A stretch of DNA of 64,000 nucleotides from Steinernema hermaphroditum (Eukaryota; Nematoda; Chromadorea; Rhabditida; Steinernematidae). A program made the translations under genes and the position numbers. Numbering within the stretch: the first letter of the stretch is position 1; every line of letters starts with the position of its first letter. The notes under the pieces were generated by a model that worked only from the letters and a program-made list of their open reading frames with translations, did not search any database and was not told where the DNA came from. Positions 20,137 to 33,303 of this stretch are shown here, one piece after another. The stretch spans positions 9,982,001 through 10,046,000 of the forward strand of contig CM059621.1 in assembly GCA_030435675.1 (NCBI GenBank), in the 5' to 3' direction.

Positions 20137-22166
20137 CGACACTGGAAACTGAAGTAGAGTCCACTGCGCTGTAGAGAGAGTGCTGTTCCGCCTTAGTCTT
20201 TTTTTTTGTGTCGGAAGGAATCGTTTCCTCAGGGGATGAAGGTCCTCAGAGGAGACCACAAGGAAAGATCCACTCGGACTTCCTCTGCCCCAACCGTACC
20301 CACGGCCCGTCGATCTTCGGCCTCTGGTTCCCACAGCCGGGATCGGATCTGTAAGAGTTATGCAACTGACCTGTCATCCGGCATTCAGCCGTTGTTCGCT
20401 GTTTGCTCAGCCGTGGCTGAATTTCACGGTGACATAACGGCTACGGTGGGAGGAAGCCGCGTCGAACGGTCACGCAGAACTCCTCGGCCCTCTGACCCTT
20501 CGGCTAATTACCGTCGTGTGTCGAGTCCCGAACAATGGCGACGACTTGTCGCCGCACAGGTACCTCTAATTATGTGTGCGCCAGGCGCGACCCCATGCTG
20601 TGTCCGGGCTTTCGGCGCGATCGTCGCCGGGATCCACAGGTTTCGGCCTTTGGCCTCCAGGAAGCGGAGAGGCTTTGATGGGTTGCGTGACCAGGAAGGC
20701 CCCCGAAGGCCCGAATGACCCTCGGAGGACAAAGGATTCACGTTGGGGCCGCTAATGGAGTGGATTCGGCTGCGCCAGCGCGACTGTTTGCGGAGCTCTG
20801 TTTGCGGAGGGGTGTCGGAGAATGCGCTCTGTAATGTATCTCGGCAACCGTTATTTGTCTTTGACGCCTTCTTCGCAAATACGGCCGAGGCGATTCGTCG
20901 CGCTTCCGTGACCGTACCCCTTGAGACCGTCACGGAGGAGATGGACCCTCGAGGGAGGTCGAGGAGGATGAGGAGCCTCCAGTTGATACAGACGCCTTTG
21001 TTGGAGCAGGCGAGGGCTGCGCAAACGAAGCGCCGACGCCAAATACGGTAGCACCGCGATAAAGGGGATAAATGACTCGCGGTTAATCCGATTTGTGAAA
21101 TCGATCTCCACAGTCACGGTCGTCGGGGTTCGAGGGCGTCAGAGGCCAAAAGAGGCTCCTTCGGCGGACGACACCTCGTTGGCGCCTCGGAGGAGGTGCG
21201 GAAAGCGGTGTTGCTGCGCTGGGAACGCCGGATCTCGCGGCTTCGGGCTTCCGAGGGGCGCCATCGGTGTTCGCGCCTCTCCAAAGTCGAGGCGCGAAGC
21301 TCACACGCCGACAACGAAAGAGCGAGTGGCGATTCTGGGGTAAACAGGCGGGGTCGTGGGAAGGATCGCCCGAGGGGCGCGGACCCAAGCGAAGACGTTG
21401 ACGCATCGGGCGGTGGGAACCCTGGGCCTCAAAGGGAACTCTCGCCTTTGAAGTCGGCCGACAGACGCATCGGCGTCAGCCGTGACTCAGAGGCCAAAGT
21501 CACCGGATTCCCAGCGACGCCTCGAAAGGCCACTGGAGGAAGTCGTCGGAAAGTCCCCCGCCGCGTTGACTATTTGTTTTTCGCCTGTAATACATCGTGT
21601 TCGCCCCGACTTCGCTCCTTCGCGCACCCGCCACCTGTTTGCATATCCTCGCGCGCCACAGACTCCGTCGCCTCCTCCTTCACCGACATTCGATACCGCT
21701 CCTCGGCTTCGCGAACCGGTCTTCGCTCACGACTCCGGCCCGCGCCCTCGGGCCACCGTAGTCCATCGATGACGACGTCCGGATTAGCGCAGGATTAACC
21801 TTCGCGCGCCAACGCGGCGTCAAGATGATATCAGCGGACGCGCACGCCGAAGTTCGCCCGGGACGACAACGATCGATAGAGACGACTACGGTAGCGGAAG
21901 AGACGAGTGATGAGAGAACACGAGGGCTTCGAGGGGCTTCGAGTGATAAATTTATTATCGTAGAATCATATTAGAATATCGTTGAATATGCACAACAGTC
22001 AAAGTGGGCCGCTAGAGGGTCGAGGAGACAATCTGATAGAGGAATCTTCTGCGTTTATACACGGTAAAGCTCGATCACCAAGAGGGCGAGTAAGGCCTGG
22101 AGAGGAGGTAAGGCCTTCCTCAGCTTCGGAGCGCTATGTACAACGAGAGAGAGGACTCACTGGGTG
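20137..22166. other. Non-coding flank downstream of the Sox gene
   Basis: GC-rich DNA with open frames on both strands that show no domain and inconsistent composition; I regard them as chance. A minus-strand AATAAA for the Sox gene is at 21951-21956. An octamer-like TTTGCATA is near 21641. Confidence 0.4.
21951..21956 (-). terminator. Poly(A) signal of the Sox gene
   Basis: AATAAA on the minus strand about 210 nt downstream of the Sox stop codon. Confidence 0.6.
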
Positions 22167-23117
22167 CTACTGGAGGCCGATACCCGCCATGTTGTAGGCA
22201 GCGGTCACCGTCGCCGTCGAGTCGTAGGCGGCCGTCGCCGAATGGTTCATGGGGTCGTAGAAGCCCCGGAAGAGGCTCGCTTCGGGCGGCTCCAAGGCGG
22301 CGCCGTTGGGCAGGCCCAGAGTCGTCGGCTCCTCGGACTTCACGGGAAGCGGCAGGCCCTGGTTATAGCCGGCGTAGGCTGCGGCGGCGGCCAGCTGAGC
22401 CTGCTGGTTCTGGTACTGGGCCGTGGCGCCAGGCGACGGCGTCTGTCCCAGGTACGGTCCGATCATGTCGCCGTAGGAAGGTCGGCTCCCGTACAACCCG
22501 TACTGGTCGAAGTAGCCACCGGGGGCAGTCGTGGCGGCGGCGGTGGAGGTGGGCGCGGAGGGCCACGCGGTCGTCGGCATCGGCTGGTAACTGGCAGCAG
22601 ACTTCAGCTGGTCGAGAAAGCCGGCCCCGTGGCCCATGGGGACGGCGACGCCAGCGCCCGGCTTCTTCGTCACGGGCTTCTTCCGCCGGGGCCGGTACTT
22701 GTAATCGGGGTGCTCCTTCATGTGGATGGCGCGGAGCCGCTTCGCCTCGTCGATGAAGGGCCGCTTGTCGTTCTCGTTCAGCAGCTTCCACTCCTGACCC
22801 AGCCGTTTCGAGATCTCCGAGTTGTGCATCTTCGGGTTCTCTTGGGCCATCTTCCGGCGCTGTCCACGCGACCACACCATGAATGCGTTCATTGGCCGCT
22901 TCACCCGGTCGTCCTTCAGCGAACCGCCCTTCTCTTTGGAGCCGTGCGAGGAGCCCGGCGAGTCGGGCACCATCTCCTCGGAGGGGATCGTAGACGTCGA
23001 CGTGGGCGGCATCTGTCCCAGCGAGGTGAACCCGTTCTGCGACATGTACAGCGAGTAGCTGTCGTGGAGCATCGTCTGCTGTGGCGGCTTCAGCGCCTCC
23101 GAGTCCATCATCAGCAT
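22167..23117 (-). CDS. sox-2: SoxB-group HMG-box transcription factor
   Basis: Intronless frame, 316 residues. The HMG box spans about residues 71-149: [54 protein letters not shown] and DYKYRPRRK, which is the SoxB signature ([16 protein letters not shown] and a basic RPRRK end). The C-terminal half is Ala/Tyr/Pro/Gln-rich, as in SOX2-type activation domains, and ends YNMAGIGLQ. It would bind the minor groove at CATTGTT-like sites and act in neural and progenitor specification. Several ATGs lie close together (MLMMDSEAL); the first is used. It is surrounded by about 7 kb of non-coding DNA, as is common for developmental regulators. Confidence 0.93.
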   Translation of the reverse strand: MLMMDSEALKPPQQTMLHDSYSLYMSQNGFTSLGQMPPTSTSTIPSEEMVPDSPGSSHGSKEKGGSLKDDRVKRPMNAFMVWSRGQRRKMAQENPKMHNSEISKRLGQEWKLLNENDKRPFIDEAKRLRAIHMKEHPDYKYRPRRKKPVTKKPGAGVAVPMGHGAGFLDQLKSAASYQPMPTTAWPSAPTSTAAATTAPGGYFDQYGLYGSRPSYGDMIGPYLGQTPSPGATAQYQNQQAQLAAAAAYAGYNQGLPLPVKSEEPTTLGLPNGAALEPPEASLFRGFYDPMNHSATAAYDSTATVTAAYNMAGIGLQ

Positions 23118-24426
23118 CGGGGCGGAGGGGGCGGCTTCCGGGGGGCCTGTTGGCGACTGAGTGGCACGGCTGCGGCTTCGAGGGAGGGTGGGGGAGGAGG
23201 CTCCAGGGGTAGCCGGGAGCAGAAGATCGTCGATGTCGTCGGGAGACTATAACACTGTGGTCGCTTGACGCGACGCGACACACGAGAATTGGCGAAGGCG
23301 AAGAGCGCTGTCGTCGGCGACTAGCCAGCGAGGAGCGATCGACGACGCCACGCCCCCGGACGAGCCGCGAGAGTCACCTCGCTGACTCGCGCGACTCGGC
23401 GACGATCGGGGGCGGTGCCTCGAGGACCGATTCCGCACGTGACCTGCCCTCTGCCAGCCACCTTCGGGCTCCCGAAACCCACGGAATCTTCCCGGAGCCC
23501 CGGGAACCCATCCACGTCGCCAGTGGCCCGCAGTGGCAGGACGGGGGAGTTCATAGAACGAAAGACGCCGACTACCGTAATCCCGAAGGCGGAACCACAA
23601 CGTGAACAGATTAATTCGGCGCGGCGCGAGGGATTCGACTGCAGAAGGCGATGGCCGCGGCTTCTGGCGCCTCGAACGTTCCTCGGGCGATCGCCTCGCG
23701 CGCACCCCTGCGAGTTTCCCACAAAATAAGTTCCACCTTCTGGACGATTTTTCGTTCTTTCGACGGAGAGTAAACAGAGGAGGGAATCGATTCCGAGGAG
23801 CGAAAAACGCGGAGAAGCGACTCGGGAGCGGAGAAAGACGGCGGTTACGGTACGCAGAGGGCGAAATCGGACGGCGTCGAAATCCGACGACCGTCGGGAA
23901 GGAGCACCTTCGGAGGAAATCGCGTGAGCGGACGGATAAGGACTGGCTCGCGTGACCGCTTCGGAGAAGCTGAAGGTGACGGAGGGAGGCCGGGAGCGAG
24001 TGGCGTGGACTGACGACCGAGGCGAGTGGCGTCGGCCGAGTGAGGGGGAGCGGAGCGAGAGAATCATTACACTGTATTGTTTCTTTTGATTGGAAAGCCG
24101 CGCGTCTATTCAATCCCCTAACAATTCGCCTTTTGTATTCGCCCTCGGCGCGCGGGAGAGAGCCAGAAAAGCGCATAAAAAGACGCGCGGCAACCACGCC
24201 CTCGAGGCGCCTTCCGCGCCGAACTTATCGATCCCGCTGATCCGATCGGCGGGCCACTTGTTGACGTCTTCCCAGATTACGGTAGCGTCAGGAATAATTT
24301 ATTATTAAGAGAGCGACGAGAGCCGACGGATTATGAATAAAACAACGAGCCCGAGCCGGAGGGGTCGGAAGTCGGCCCAAGTGTGCACTGCGGGGTATAT
24401 ACAGTATCTGCAGGCGAGGGTCTTCT
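23118..24426. promoter_or_regulatory. Sox upstream region
   Basis: The 1.3-kb interval between the Sox ATG and the 3' end of the cohesin gene (poly(A) signal AATAAA, minus, about 24298-24303). GC-rich open frames on the minus strand have no domain similarity and are not supported. A TACGGTA heptamer lies at about 23849. The core promoter could not be located. Confidence 0.4.
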
Positions 24427-27400
24427 TCAGGAGATGAACGAGGCCATATGGGCACCGGAGGCGATGCGGATGTCGGCGAAGGGCGCCGGCTGGGCGAAGT
24501 CGATCGCCTGCGCTTTCTTCAGCTCCAGGATCGCGTAGAACTTCTGCGCCGCCGTCTTCGCCGTCGAACCCTTCGAGAGGAGGTCGCCGAAGTTGATCTG
24601 AAGCGAACCCGTTAGTCGCTGTGTGTGGTTGCGCAATTAGCCGAGAACAATCGACGGCAATTGGCGCCTTTGAATCGGGCGCCGAGGAAACGCGCTTGAA
24701 TGCGCGATTGGCCCTCTCGGCCCTCGGGCCCGAATCGATGCATCGCGATTCGCCAGCACGCCGAACACCTGCCCGATCACTATGCAAATCACCCCGAATC
24801 ATCAATTATGTCGTAACGTCGGGCTGAGGGTACGGTAGGAGAGCTCACCTCGTCGTGGGCCTTCAGCTTCGTGGAGATCGCCTTGAGGACGTTTTGCGTC
24901 CGCCGGGTCCAGCGTTGGCCGGCCTCCTCGCCTTCGGCTCCCTCGTCCTCGTCGTCGGCGTTTTTCTGCAACAGAATCAATCAGAGGATCCGCGGGGAGC
25001 GCCAAATTAATAATCGCGACATAATTATGCAAATGCGCGTCTGACTGACAGCTGCGCCGCCGGGGCCGCTGCTGCCAGTCGTCTCCGGTGGAAGGTGCAT
25101 CAAAAATTCGGCGCGTCGCGCTCCGCTGCCCAGAAGCCGCTCCCGGCGACTCTCTGGTCCTCTAATTACAATGTCACTACACTAATTACTCGAATCCGCG
25201 TGCATGAGTGCCCAAAACAGCGGCCGATTTCGCGTGGAGGCCCCTAATTACCCCCGAACTCACCTCGTTCGCTTTCGACTTCCGCTTCGAGGGTTTCTCG
25301 ACGGCGTGTGGCGACTCTGCTCGTGGACTCGACCCCTCCGGAGCGGCGAGCGCTTCCGAAGCCTCCTCTACCACCGGCTCGTCGAGGGTAGGCTCGCTGA
25401 AGTCGAGCCCCGGGGAGCCCGGGGCTGGCGATGCGACGTCGAAGTCGTCGAAGGGTTCGCTCTGAAAGCGAGAAGTAGAAGATTCTGGATTTGGGGTGAT
25501 CGCGGCGATCGGAGTTGCATCGTCTCGTAACACCGTAATTGCTCTCCGCCCGGCTTCGCCCACTTGAAACGCGCGAAGAGTTCACGGGTCGAGTGCCCTC
25601 CGCCCGAAGGACTTCGCCTCCCGAAACTGGTCCCGCGCCCACAGCGCCTCAGTACAGGCCGAAGAAGTCTTCGTCGAGATTTATGTGTCCGGGGCCTTCT
25701 CGGCCCTCATTTTCATAAGAAAGACGACCACCTTCGTCGGAATCCATTAGCGGCGCTCTTGGTCCTTCCAGTGGCTCCGACTCGTTCTTCGGACGTGAAG
25801 GTCGTCGCGGCAGCCGATAATTGAGGTTAGGTACGGCAGAGTTGAGGAAGGAACTCTTCCCTCGCGCAGTCAAGGTCGAACCATTCAAATGCAATTATAT
25901 TTGTTTTAATTCTGGCCTTCGGAATGCACCGAGGGTCGTCGGGGATTCGGGGCCCTCGAAGACGCCGCCAAAGCGCGCCGGCAACTTCATTTGCGAATCA
26001 TAAGCGCCGATTATTTGCGGCGGCGGCGGGTGGCAGCTATAAGATTCTCGGGGGCCGGCGGCGGCGCCGCTGATTAGAGGCCCGGGGTAAACACCGGATT
26101 TGGGGACCGCCGGGCCAATTAGGCGGCGACTGTTGCTTCCTCGCCCCGAGCGGTTTTCGAGGTCAATCCGAATTATGCGATTATCCCGAAGAGTTCGCAA
26201 AGGTCAAATCCCCCAATTTCCTCTCTCGGCTCCCAAATTCCCCGAGAGGGCAAAAACAAAGTGAAAGGCCGTCGGAGGCACAAGGCCGTCCCGGCTTCCC
26301 ATGGCCTCCTTCCTACCGGAGCCCATCGATCAAGGCGACCGTTACAACTCATTATGCAACACTTTGGCGTCGCGCTCCAATTTAACGCCCGTTTAACACC
26401 TGTTGAGGCCTCTCGAGGGCGCCGTCTTCGGGACGTCCACCCCCGGCGCCTACCGTATGCGAGCCACTTCAACAGATGGCGAGCGAGGGGTCAATATGGG
26501 AGAACATGCGGATCTCGAGTGGATAAACGCGCGAACAAGAGGATAAGTGAGTGTCTCGAACGGATTTCGGGGGGCAGGCGTGCGCCTAAGAAAGCAGCGA
26601 CATAATTGGGGATGAAAGCCGCTCGCAAACGACGTTATGAGCCACAAAATGGGCGCCGGAAGCCGAGTTGTCCTCCTCAGGGCAAAACAGGGTGGCCCGA
26701 CTCCGGATCACGATCGCAGTGCACGTGAGTAACGGCAACGAGTTGACACCCGGGGGCGAGGTTCCTTTCCAGGAGATGGCAAGAGGACTCCGGGTAAAGG
26801 AAGGCACTCCTAATGCTGTCAGATTCTCAGAGCTCAAGGCCTTCTTGAGATGCGGTCGTCGATCCTGGAGATGGCTTGAAGCAGAACAGCCTTCTTCTTC
26901 CAGAGAGACCGTCATCTCTTCCGAAATGTTTTGACACCGTAAATCACACAACGGCCATCTGTGGCGATCGTAACCGCTACCGTAATCTCTAGTTTGTCTC
27001 CATTGCGCAACGCCCCAACTTACTCGTCCCTTTTGTCCTCAGAACGGTCGACGTGTGTGGCCCGAGCCCTTGTTGCGCGATTTGATAAATGACTCTGTTT
27101 TGGCGCCATGCTGGTTACGGTAGCCGTTGAGAAATTGAATTTGGCTCGGCGGGTGGTCGGTCCCCGGGGACGCCCCGGGCGAGAGCAGCGAAGAGTCCGG
27201 AGAAACGGCGCGGGAGAGGAGGCCGGTGGAGATGAAAGAGGGGCCGCCGGGGACACAAAAGGATTGCGCGAGCGGACACGGTTACTGTCGCCTTCGCGCT
27301 CTGTACACAAACAATAAACGGAGATGACGCTGCCGCGATTTGTTGTTGTCCGCGGTCGTCTTCGAGAGTCCCGACGCACTCGGGACCGAAAGAGGGCGAC

Positions 27401-30400
27401 GGCAATTAGGGGACAGGCTACGGTAGCTGGGGACATTAATCAGGCGCTATTGAGGCGCCGAAATCAGGTAGGAGCGGCGAACGCGGAGGATAAAGGTGGG
27501 ATTAGGAATTAGAAGCGCATTGTTCGAGTGCTGTTTGCGCGGATCCGTTGCGTCACCGGAAAGGACGACGCCGATGGCACATGCCCTGAAGGGGATTACC
27601 GCCGTCAAAGACGCCTCCGGGCCGAGGGGCCTCCGGAGGCGCTTGCGGAGGAGGCGTCGATCAGGTTGGCGGACTGTCCAGAGTTCTCAAAGGGAATCGC
27701 CGCCGCCATCTCAGACGTGCACGCCGAAGGGAGCTCGCGGAGTAGTCTTTTCAGCCAATGAAAAGCCGAACCCGACGACGACGGTGCACTTTGGCGGACG
27801 GCGAGTCGAAAGGATCAAGGGATCGTGTTTCAGGGGCAAATTAGGGATGTGCACGAGGAGAGTGTCTCCTGGAAGGTGCCATAATCTGATCTGTTTGGAT
27901 CAAGGTCCAGTTCTACCGAACGCAGTTCATATACAGAAAAAGAAGACCCCAGGAATAACTTTTCAAGCATCTTATGGCACTTTTATTGAAAGTCTTTGCC
28001 TTACCACTCTTCCCAAGATAGCTTTGGAACTGAGATACTGTACCAGCAATGTACTCTAAGTACGACGTGGATCTGAGAGTCTACCGTAAACCAACGTTTT
28101 GAAATTTGTGAAGCTTTTGAAAAGTGAAAAAACGACCTACAGAAAGAAAAGCAAAAGCTGGACTAGAAAAAGGAGTGCCCTGTGGCTCGAGTTCACGGAT
28201 GGAACCTCCTTGACACATTGTCGATTTCTGTCTCGCGATCAGATATGGAAATAGTCCATATACCAAGAAAAGTTCACAGTCCAGCAGAGAAGCAGATCCA
28301 ACGGGAAAACGACCACATCCGAGTGGAGAAGTGACGATTTCGAGAGCGAATCGGGCTGTGAGAGGCGCCTTTGTTGTGGAAATGAACGAGAAGATGAAAG
28401 TGAATCTCTCTTCGGCACCCGGCCATATTTGCTCATCGAAATCGCTTTATGAGTAATCGGCGCCGCCGCGTCTATCCGGTCGTCGAGTGGCGTCGACGCG
28501 GGTGGCGGCGACGTTCGTCATCTCGAAAAAAAAACGAACGACTTTCGGGGAACCGGTGATTTCCGCGCCGGTAATGGGTCCTTCCTGCCAGTCGCCGCGG
28601 CCTTTCGGCTACCGTAATCCGATCAGGCGCACTTCGGATGGCACGACGTCGCCGATTGAGGGCCGCGCTCCATTCAGCGCTGCTCGCTTTCAGACACCGC
28701 CGCCTAGGCATGTACTTACCGCCATCGCCTGGAAGTCGTCGTCGACGTTCTCCACCATATCCAGGTCCCTGCGGATGTCGACTTCACCACCGTCTTCGCT
28801 CTCCTGTGGCGCCTCTTCGTCGTCTCGCACTCCCGGCGTCAGCTGTGCATGGTACACCTGAAAGCAGCTACCGTAACCAGCGGACTCATCAAGCGTGCGG
28901 CCAGCGGCGGCGTAATCCGCCGCTAATCCGTTTCCCCGCCAAAACGCAATAACGGCGGATTTTCGGCTAATTTCTAGTAATAACGCAGTGTCCAGAGGAC
29001 GCCGCGAGGACTCTCGGAGAGCCATGGGTCCAAATCCAACAGAGGAAACCGTTCTCAGAAGGTGACTCACAGAGAGCTGCCTTCATCACGAGGGATACGG
29101 TATCGGTGCTTTGTTCGACGTCAAAAGACAAACGGTATGCGCACAATGGAACTGTGGAATGCCGAATTCGGACTTACAAAGATTCCAATTTTTGCACTGA
29201 ATGTGTACGAAACTGGCCCTTGAAGGAGGGGAGAGAGGGGATTTGTTGTGCAGACCTGATCTGGTACTTATAGGTTACGGCCATGTCGGCAGTACTGAAG
29301 AAATTCGAAGGCCTTTTGGGAAGTCTAATGGGACGATATTACTGATCTGGGCGAAACTAGGTAGTGCTACGGTAGTTTTTGCAACGCTTTCCCAGAATTG
29401 TTTTTGGAAAACCTTAAAGGGACAGTGTCATCGTGAAAAAATTTTCTCAAATCTTTCTGAGAGTTCCACAAGCCCTTCCCAGTTTTTGACGGCGAACACG
29501 ATGGTGAAATCCGTTTCGCTGCAGGTTTTCGAGCTACAATCCTTCTACCGGAAGCTGGCATTTACTGGATTTTGCTTGGTTGGCACGCAATCCCTGATAA
29601 TTTCGATTTGTCTGAATTTCTACAAGATTCACACATGCCCATGAGGGCAAAAAACAAGATGTGCAAAGGTTAAAGTAGAACCCAAGCAACAGCTGGATAT
29701 TACACGGACAAAATTGCAATCTGGATTTTGAGGAAGCTCGTTGAAATTCAGAACGACCCTAAAACGTCGAAGAAAAAGTTGTGACTCGACGGGGAACCGG
29801 ACCTTGGCATAATGTCTCCTAGCGCAACACATTACCGCTGTACCAACCGCGCACTCGAAGGTAGAGTGTTTGAGACGCCTATGTTGCAAGAAATGGCTAC
29901 AGTAGACAAATCGAAATTATCAGGGATTTCGTGCCAAGAAGCAAAATCCAGTAAATGCCAGCTTCCGGTAGAAGGATTGTAGCTCGAAAACCTGCAGGTC
30001 TGCAGCGAAACGGATTTCACCGTTCGCCGTCAAAAACCGGGTAGGGGTTGTGGAACTCTCAGAAAGATTTGAGAAAATTTTTTCACGATGACACTGTCCC
30101 TTTAAGTTCAAGAGATGTGTCAAAGACAAGAAATAAAACACCGCGACACGCGAAAGCCGGGTCCCGCCGCGATCGCCCTGGCGCGTTGCGCGTTTTCGTG
30201 CTGTCGCGTTAGTTTCGAGTGCTTACTCACATTTCGTGCCAACTTTGCTGCAGTGCAAGCTTTTTATGTTGAAACTGTCCTTTTTCGTCGTTGACAGTGA
30301 ACTTTTTGTTGGTGGAAAGGAGTATGGTCATTGACCCTACACAAGTAGCTCAGAGAATGCCACGGTATTCCATATTCCAGCTCGTCATGGCGGGAGACTA

Positions 30401-33303
30401 AAGTACATGAATAAGCAGGACCTACTCTACTACGATCGGATCTACAATCAGTGATGCCGAGTCCGAAATCCCATCGAGTCCGAGTCCGGACTCGTTTCGG
30501 ATTCTCAAACGAGTCCGAGTCCGGACTCGATGCCCAAAAACCCATCGAGTCCGAGCCTCGAATCCGGACCGGACTCGTCGGACTCTCTATCTACAATTCA
30601 AGTACGTATCGAATGTCTAAGGAGGATCTCGAAAGTGTCCGCTTATGTGCGGAGAGTGATTCGGAGCTCTTTTTTGGATTTCAACTACCAGTAAACGAAC
30701 ACGGCGATGGAATGCAAATAGGGATCATGATCCAGAGGCAGAAAGAGCTGCTGATAGAGTATGGAGAAGGGAATTGGAATGGACAGCACGCACAACGCTA
30801 CGAAGTACAAGTTGAAACTCGTGTCTGCTGTTGTTTATGACAACGTAGGAAGAACCCAGCCGGTGGGACATTTCTTTTGCTATTCTGAAAGCTACGCCGT
30901 CCAGCTCTTCAGTTAGTTATTTGTTTACTTTTCAATAAAAGTTCACTGTAAACGACGAAAAAGGACAGTTTCAACATAAAAAGCTTGCACTGCAGCGAAA
31001 GTTGGCACGAAATGTGAGTAAGCACTCGAAACTAACGTGACAGCACGAACACGCGCCAGCACGCGCCGCTAAAAGAAAAACGAAAGAAAACGCGCGACGC
31101 GCCAGGGCGATCGCGGCGGGACCCGGCTATCGCGGTGTTTTATTTCTTGTGACAATACTTTCTTATTAAGTAAAAAGTGGCTTTGGTTTAGTGGCTTTCA
31201 AAGAAGCCACTATTTAAAAAAAAAAGAGCCACTAAAATGTCAGCGCAGAATTTCATGTCGAGGGAACCTCCAGGACCCACTCTCCCGCCATATCTCCACA
31301 GCAGAGTTTTCCTTGATTTACTCGACCACTCTGCGTGAGAGTCAGGACACAACTGAGCTTTCCAGGACACTGGTGTGTTTTGATGTTTGTTATTAACCGA
31401 TTTCATTCCGAACGTCATGCGCTGGGTAAAAGACTGCAGGGTATAGTCGACGCGGAAAAACTTATGCGAAAATCGGGAATGGTCCCGCAACGAAAATTTT
31501 GGGCGCGAAAAGTGCCTAGCGGTCGATTTACAAGGGGATTTCGGTGTTCTGGCAGAGAATCGTGGAAATCTCGTGTAGTTTCACTCGTGTATATGTCACA
31601 AGTGATCATTGTAGATGTCGAGGGCTAGAGATTGAACTCAGGTCGAACCATATTCCAACACAGATCACTGCTCCGTACCGGCGCTTAACTACCCGATACA
31701 GATGTATTCTGGCTAGGGATACACTGAACCCTGCGTTGAAAGGAACCCGTCCAAATCTCAGTGTGCTCAAATTTTCGGTTCAACTGACACACTCCCTTAT
31801 CAGTCTTTTGTTTCTTATATTTCTTTCCACTTTTTCTTTTTTTTTCTATAGACCGTAGCCACTCACCGACCGGACAACTTTGCTATAGAGGAAGGAGCAA
31901 CCGGGACTTCCCAGCAGCTGGTCGCAGTGGCCACTCTCCTTCAGCTTCGTCAACTTCTTCGTGGGTGGCGCGAGGTCCAGTTGTTGCATAGTGTCACTGC
32001 AAAGGAGCTCAGGAGTGCCATTAGAGGCTGACCTACTTGGAGTCCGCCATGTTCGACTTCATCTCGTCTCCGGTGATGTTCCTCTGGTCGTCGATCACAA
32101 GCTTCCTGCGACGCTTCGATTTCACCGTCTTCTCGGGGCTCTGCAGGGTGCTGGGGTCCAGAGGGTCGAGTGTGAACTCTGGGGCGGTGCTGGTGACCGA
32201 AGCGGTGACCGACGGCGTCGGAGTTGTTGCTATGTCCACCGGTTCCATCAGGATATCGTCCACTTCGGAACCGCCTGGGGCTTCTATTCCAGCAAAGCTC
32301 TTCGCGATGTCGTTGTCGGCAAACAGTTCATCTGAAGGAAAAGCGGGATTAGAAATGGATACGCACGATGTTACGGAAATGCTCAATAAAAGCAATTGTA
32401 AGTCTACCGTAACCCGAACAAAACTCTGAGCAAGATGTGATTGGAGTTGTGTACCATTTTCCTCCAAGAGTTAATCTTGAAAGCGCACCTACCGTCAATC
32501 ATCGGTTCACCGCTTCCTTCTCCGAAGTCACCGAAGTCATCGTCAGGTAGCGTCGATGGACCGCCGAAGTCATCGTCCTTCGAGCTCAGAAGGTCACCGT
32601 TGCTGTAGTCAGTGGACATCGTGTGGAACGGCGTGTGAGAGATGAAGGAGATGCTCCCATCAGCGGCACGTGGAACTTCTCCGAAGTCGTCGTCATCGTC
32701 TCCGAAGCAGGCGAACTCTTTCTCTCCGAAGTCGTCCATCTAGAATCTCTCGTAAATCCACCGGGAAAGGCGCCACTCACTCCGAAGTCGTCGTCAAGCA
32801 TCGGCTCGCGAATGTCCGTTATGAGGTCCTCTTTGAGGGTGATCTCATCGATGCGGCTCTGGTTGATCTTGTAGTCGAAGTCGCTGAAGTCGGGCAGCAC
32901 GGTGTCAATCTCAGGGATCAGTTCGGGGAGCGTCAGAGCCGCCTTCGGAGTTTGCATGTCGTCCTCATCGTCGAGCTTATCGATCTGCCCGGGGCGGAAC
33001 GCCATCTTGATCTTGAGGAAAGCCTCATTGCAGTCGGCCAGCAGGTACTTCGCCTTTCGCGAGTAGATTCTTACGATTCCAAGAAGCAGATGCCCCGTTG
33101 TCCGGAGCGCCATCTTCGCCTAAACAAATCATGGATCGGGAACAGCAAAGATGACTCGCCTTAGGCTCCATAATCTCGTCAACTGCTTCCTGGACATTAG
33201 TTTCGTAGATTTGCGCCTTGGTGAGCTTCTTCTCCCAGTGAGCTGCTAGCCAGATTTTGGCCATCGGCCCTTTTTTTGAAAGGACGAACTGCGCGTAGAA
33301 CAT
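24427..33303 (-). CDS. RAD21: RAD21/SCC1-type cohesin kleisin
   Basis: Nine exons, phases all consistent, 592 residues: 33303-33160, 33119-32781, 32739-32493, 32331-32037, 31996-31867, 28857-28720, 25461-25264, 24965-24849, 24597-24427. The N-terminal SMC3-binding domain starts [20 protein letters not shown] and includes [20 protein letters not shown] and [17 protein letters not shown]. The middle is acidic with repeated DDDFG units, then [20 protein letters not shown] and [11 protein letters not shown] (SA/SCC3-binding region). The C-terminal winged helix ([33 protein letters not shown]) binds the SMC1 head. It closes the cohesin ring. Intron 1 uses a GC donor. Introns 5 (3.0 kb) and 6 (3.3 kb) are far longer than the rest. 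Nematodes have several kleisins; the mitotic SCC-1/COH-1 class fits better than REC-8, but the exact orthologue is not resolved. Confidence 0.93.
24782..25034. promoter_or_regulatory. Two ATGCAAAT octamers in cohesin introns
   Basis: Perfect POU octamer motifs occur at 24782-24789 and 25027-25034, in two adjacent RAD21 introns, 1.7 and 1.9 kb upstream of the Sox ATG. Sox2-class genes are often controlled with POU factors, so these are candidate enhancer sites; this is inference only. Confidence 0.25.
25462..28719. other. Large intron 6 of the cohesin gene
   Basis: 3.26 kb with no recognisable gene or mobile element. It has several TAC[C/G]GTA heptamers (near 26453, 26978, 27115, 27420 and 28611). 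Open frames on both strands are unconvincing. It may hold regulatory DNA. Confidence 0.5.
29414..30105. mobile_element. TTAA-flanked MITE, copy 2 (intact)
   Basis: The ends are TTAA-AGGGACAGTGTCATCGTGAA and its inverse ACGATGACACTGTCCCT-TTAA, about 690 bp in intron 5 of the cohesin gene. The arms extend about 230 bp and match the elements at 7308 and 57140. It is the best-preserved copy. Confidence 0.8.
30118..31154. mobile_element. Inverted-repeat element with GAGTCCGAGTCC core
   Basis: About 1.04 kb. The ends TGTCAAAGACAAGAAATAAAA and TTTTATTTCTTGTGACA are inverted. The arms include CGGGTCCCGCCGCGATCGCC and AAAGTTGGCACGAAATGTGAG, about 200 bp each. The centre has repeated GAGTCCGAGTCCGGACTCG units at 30478-30580. 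It sits 12 bp from the preceding MITE, in the same intron. Confidence 0.7.

Noticed and set aside
22164..23252. 362-codon plus-strand frame opposite the Sox gene
   Set aside because: It is the antisense shadow of the GC-rich Sox coding region, low-complexity and without domain similarity.
23247..24197. 316-codon minus-strand frame upstream of the Sox gene
   Set aside because: Arg/Ser/Pro-rich with no recognisable motif; overlapping frames are equally long. More likely promoter or leader DNA.
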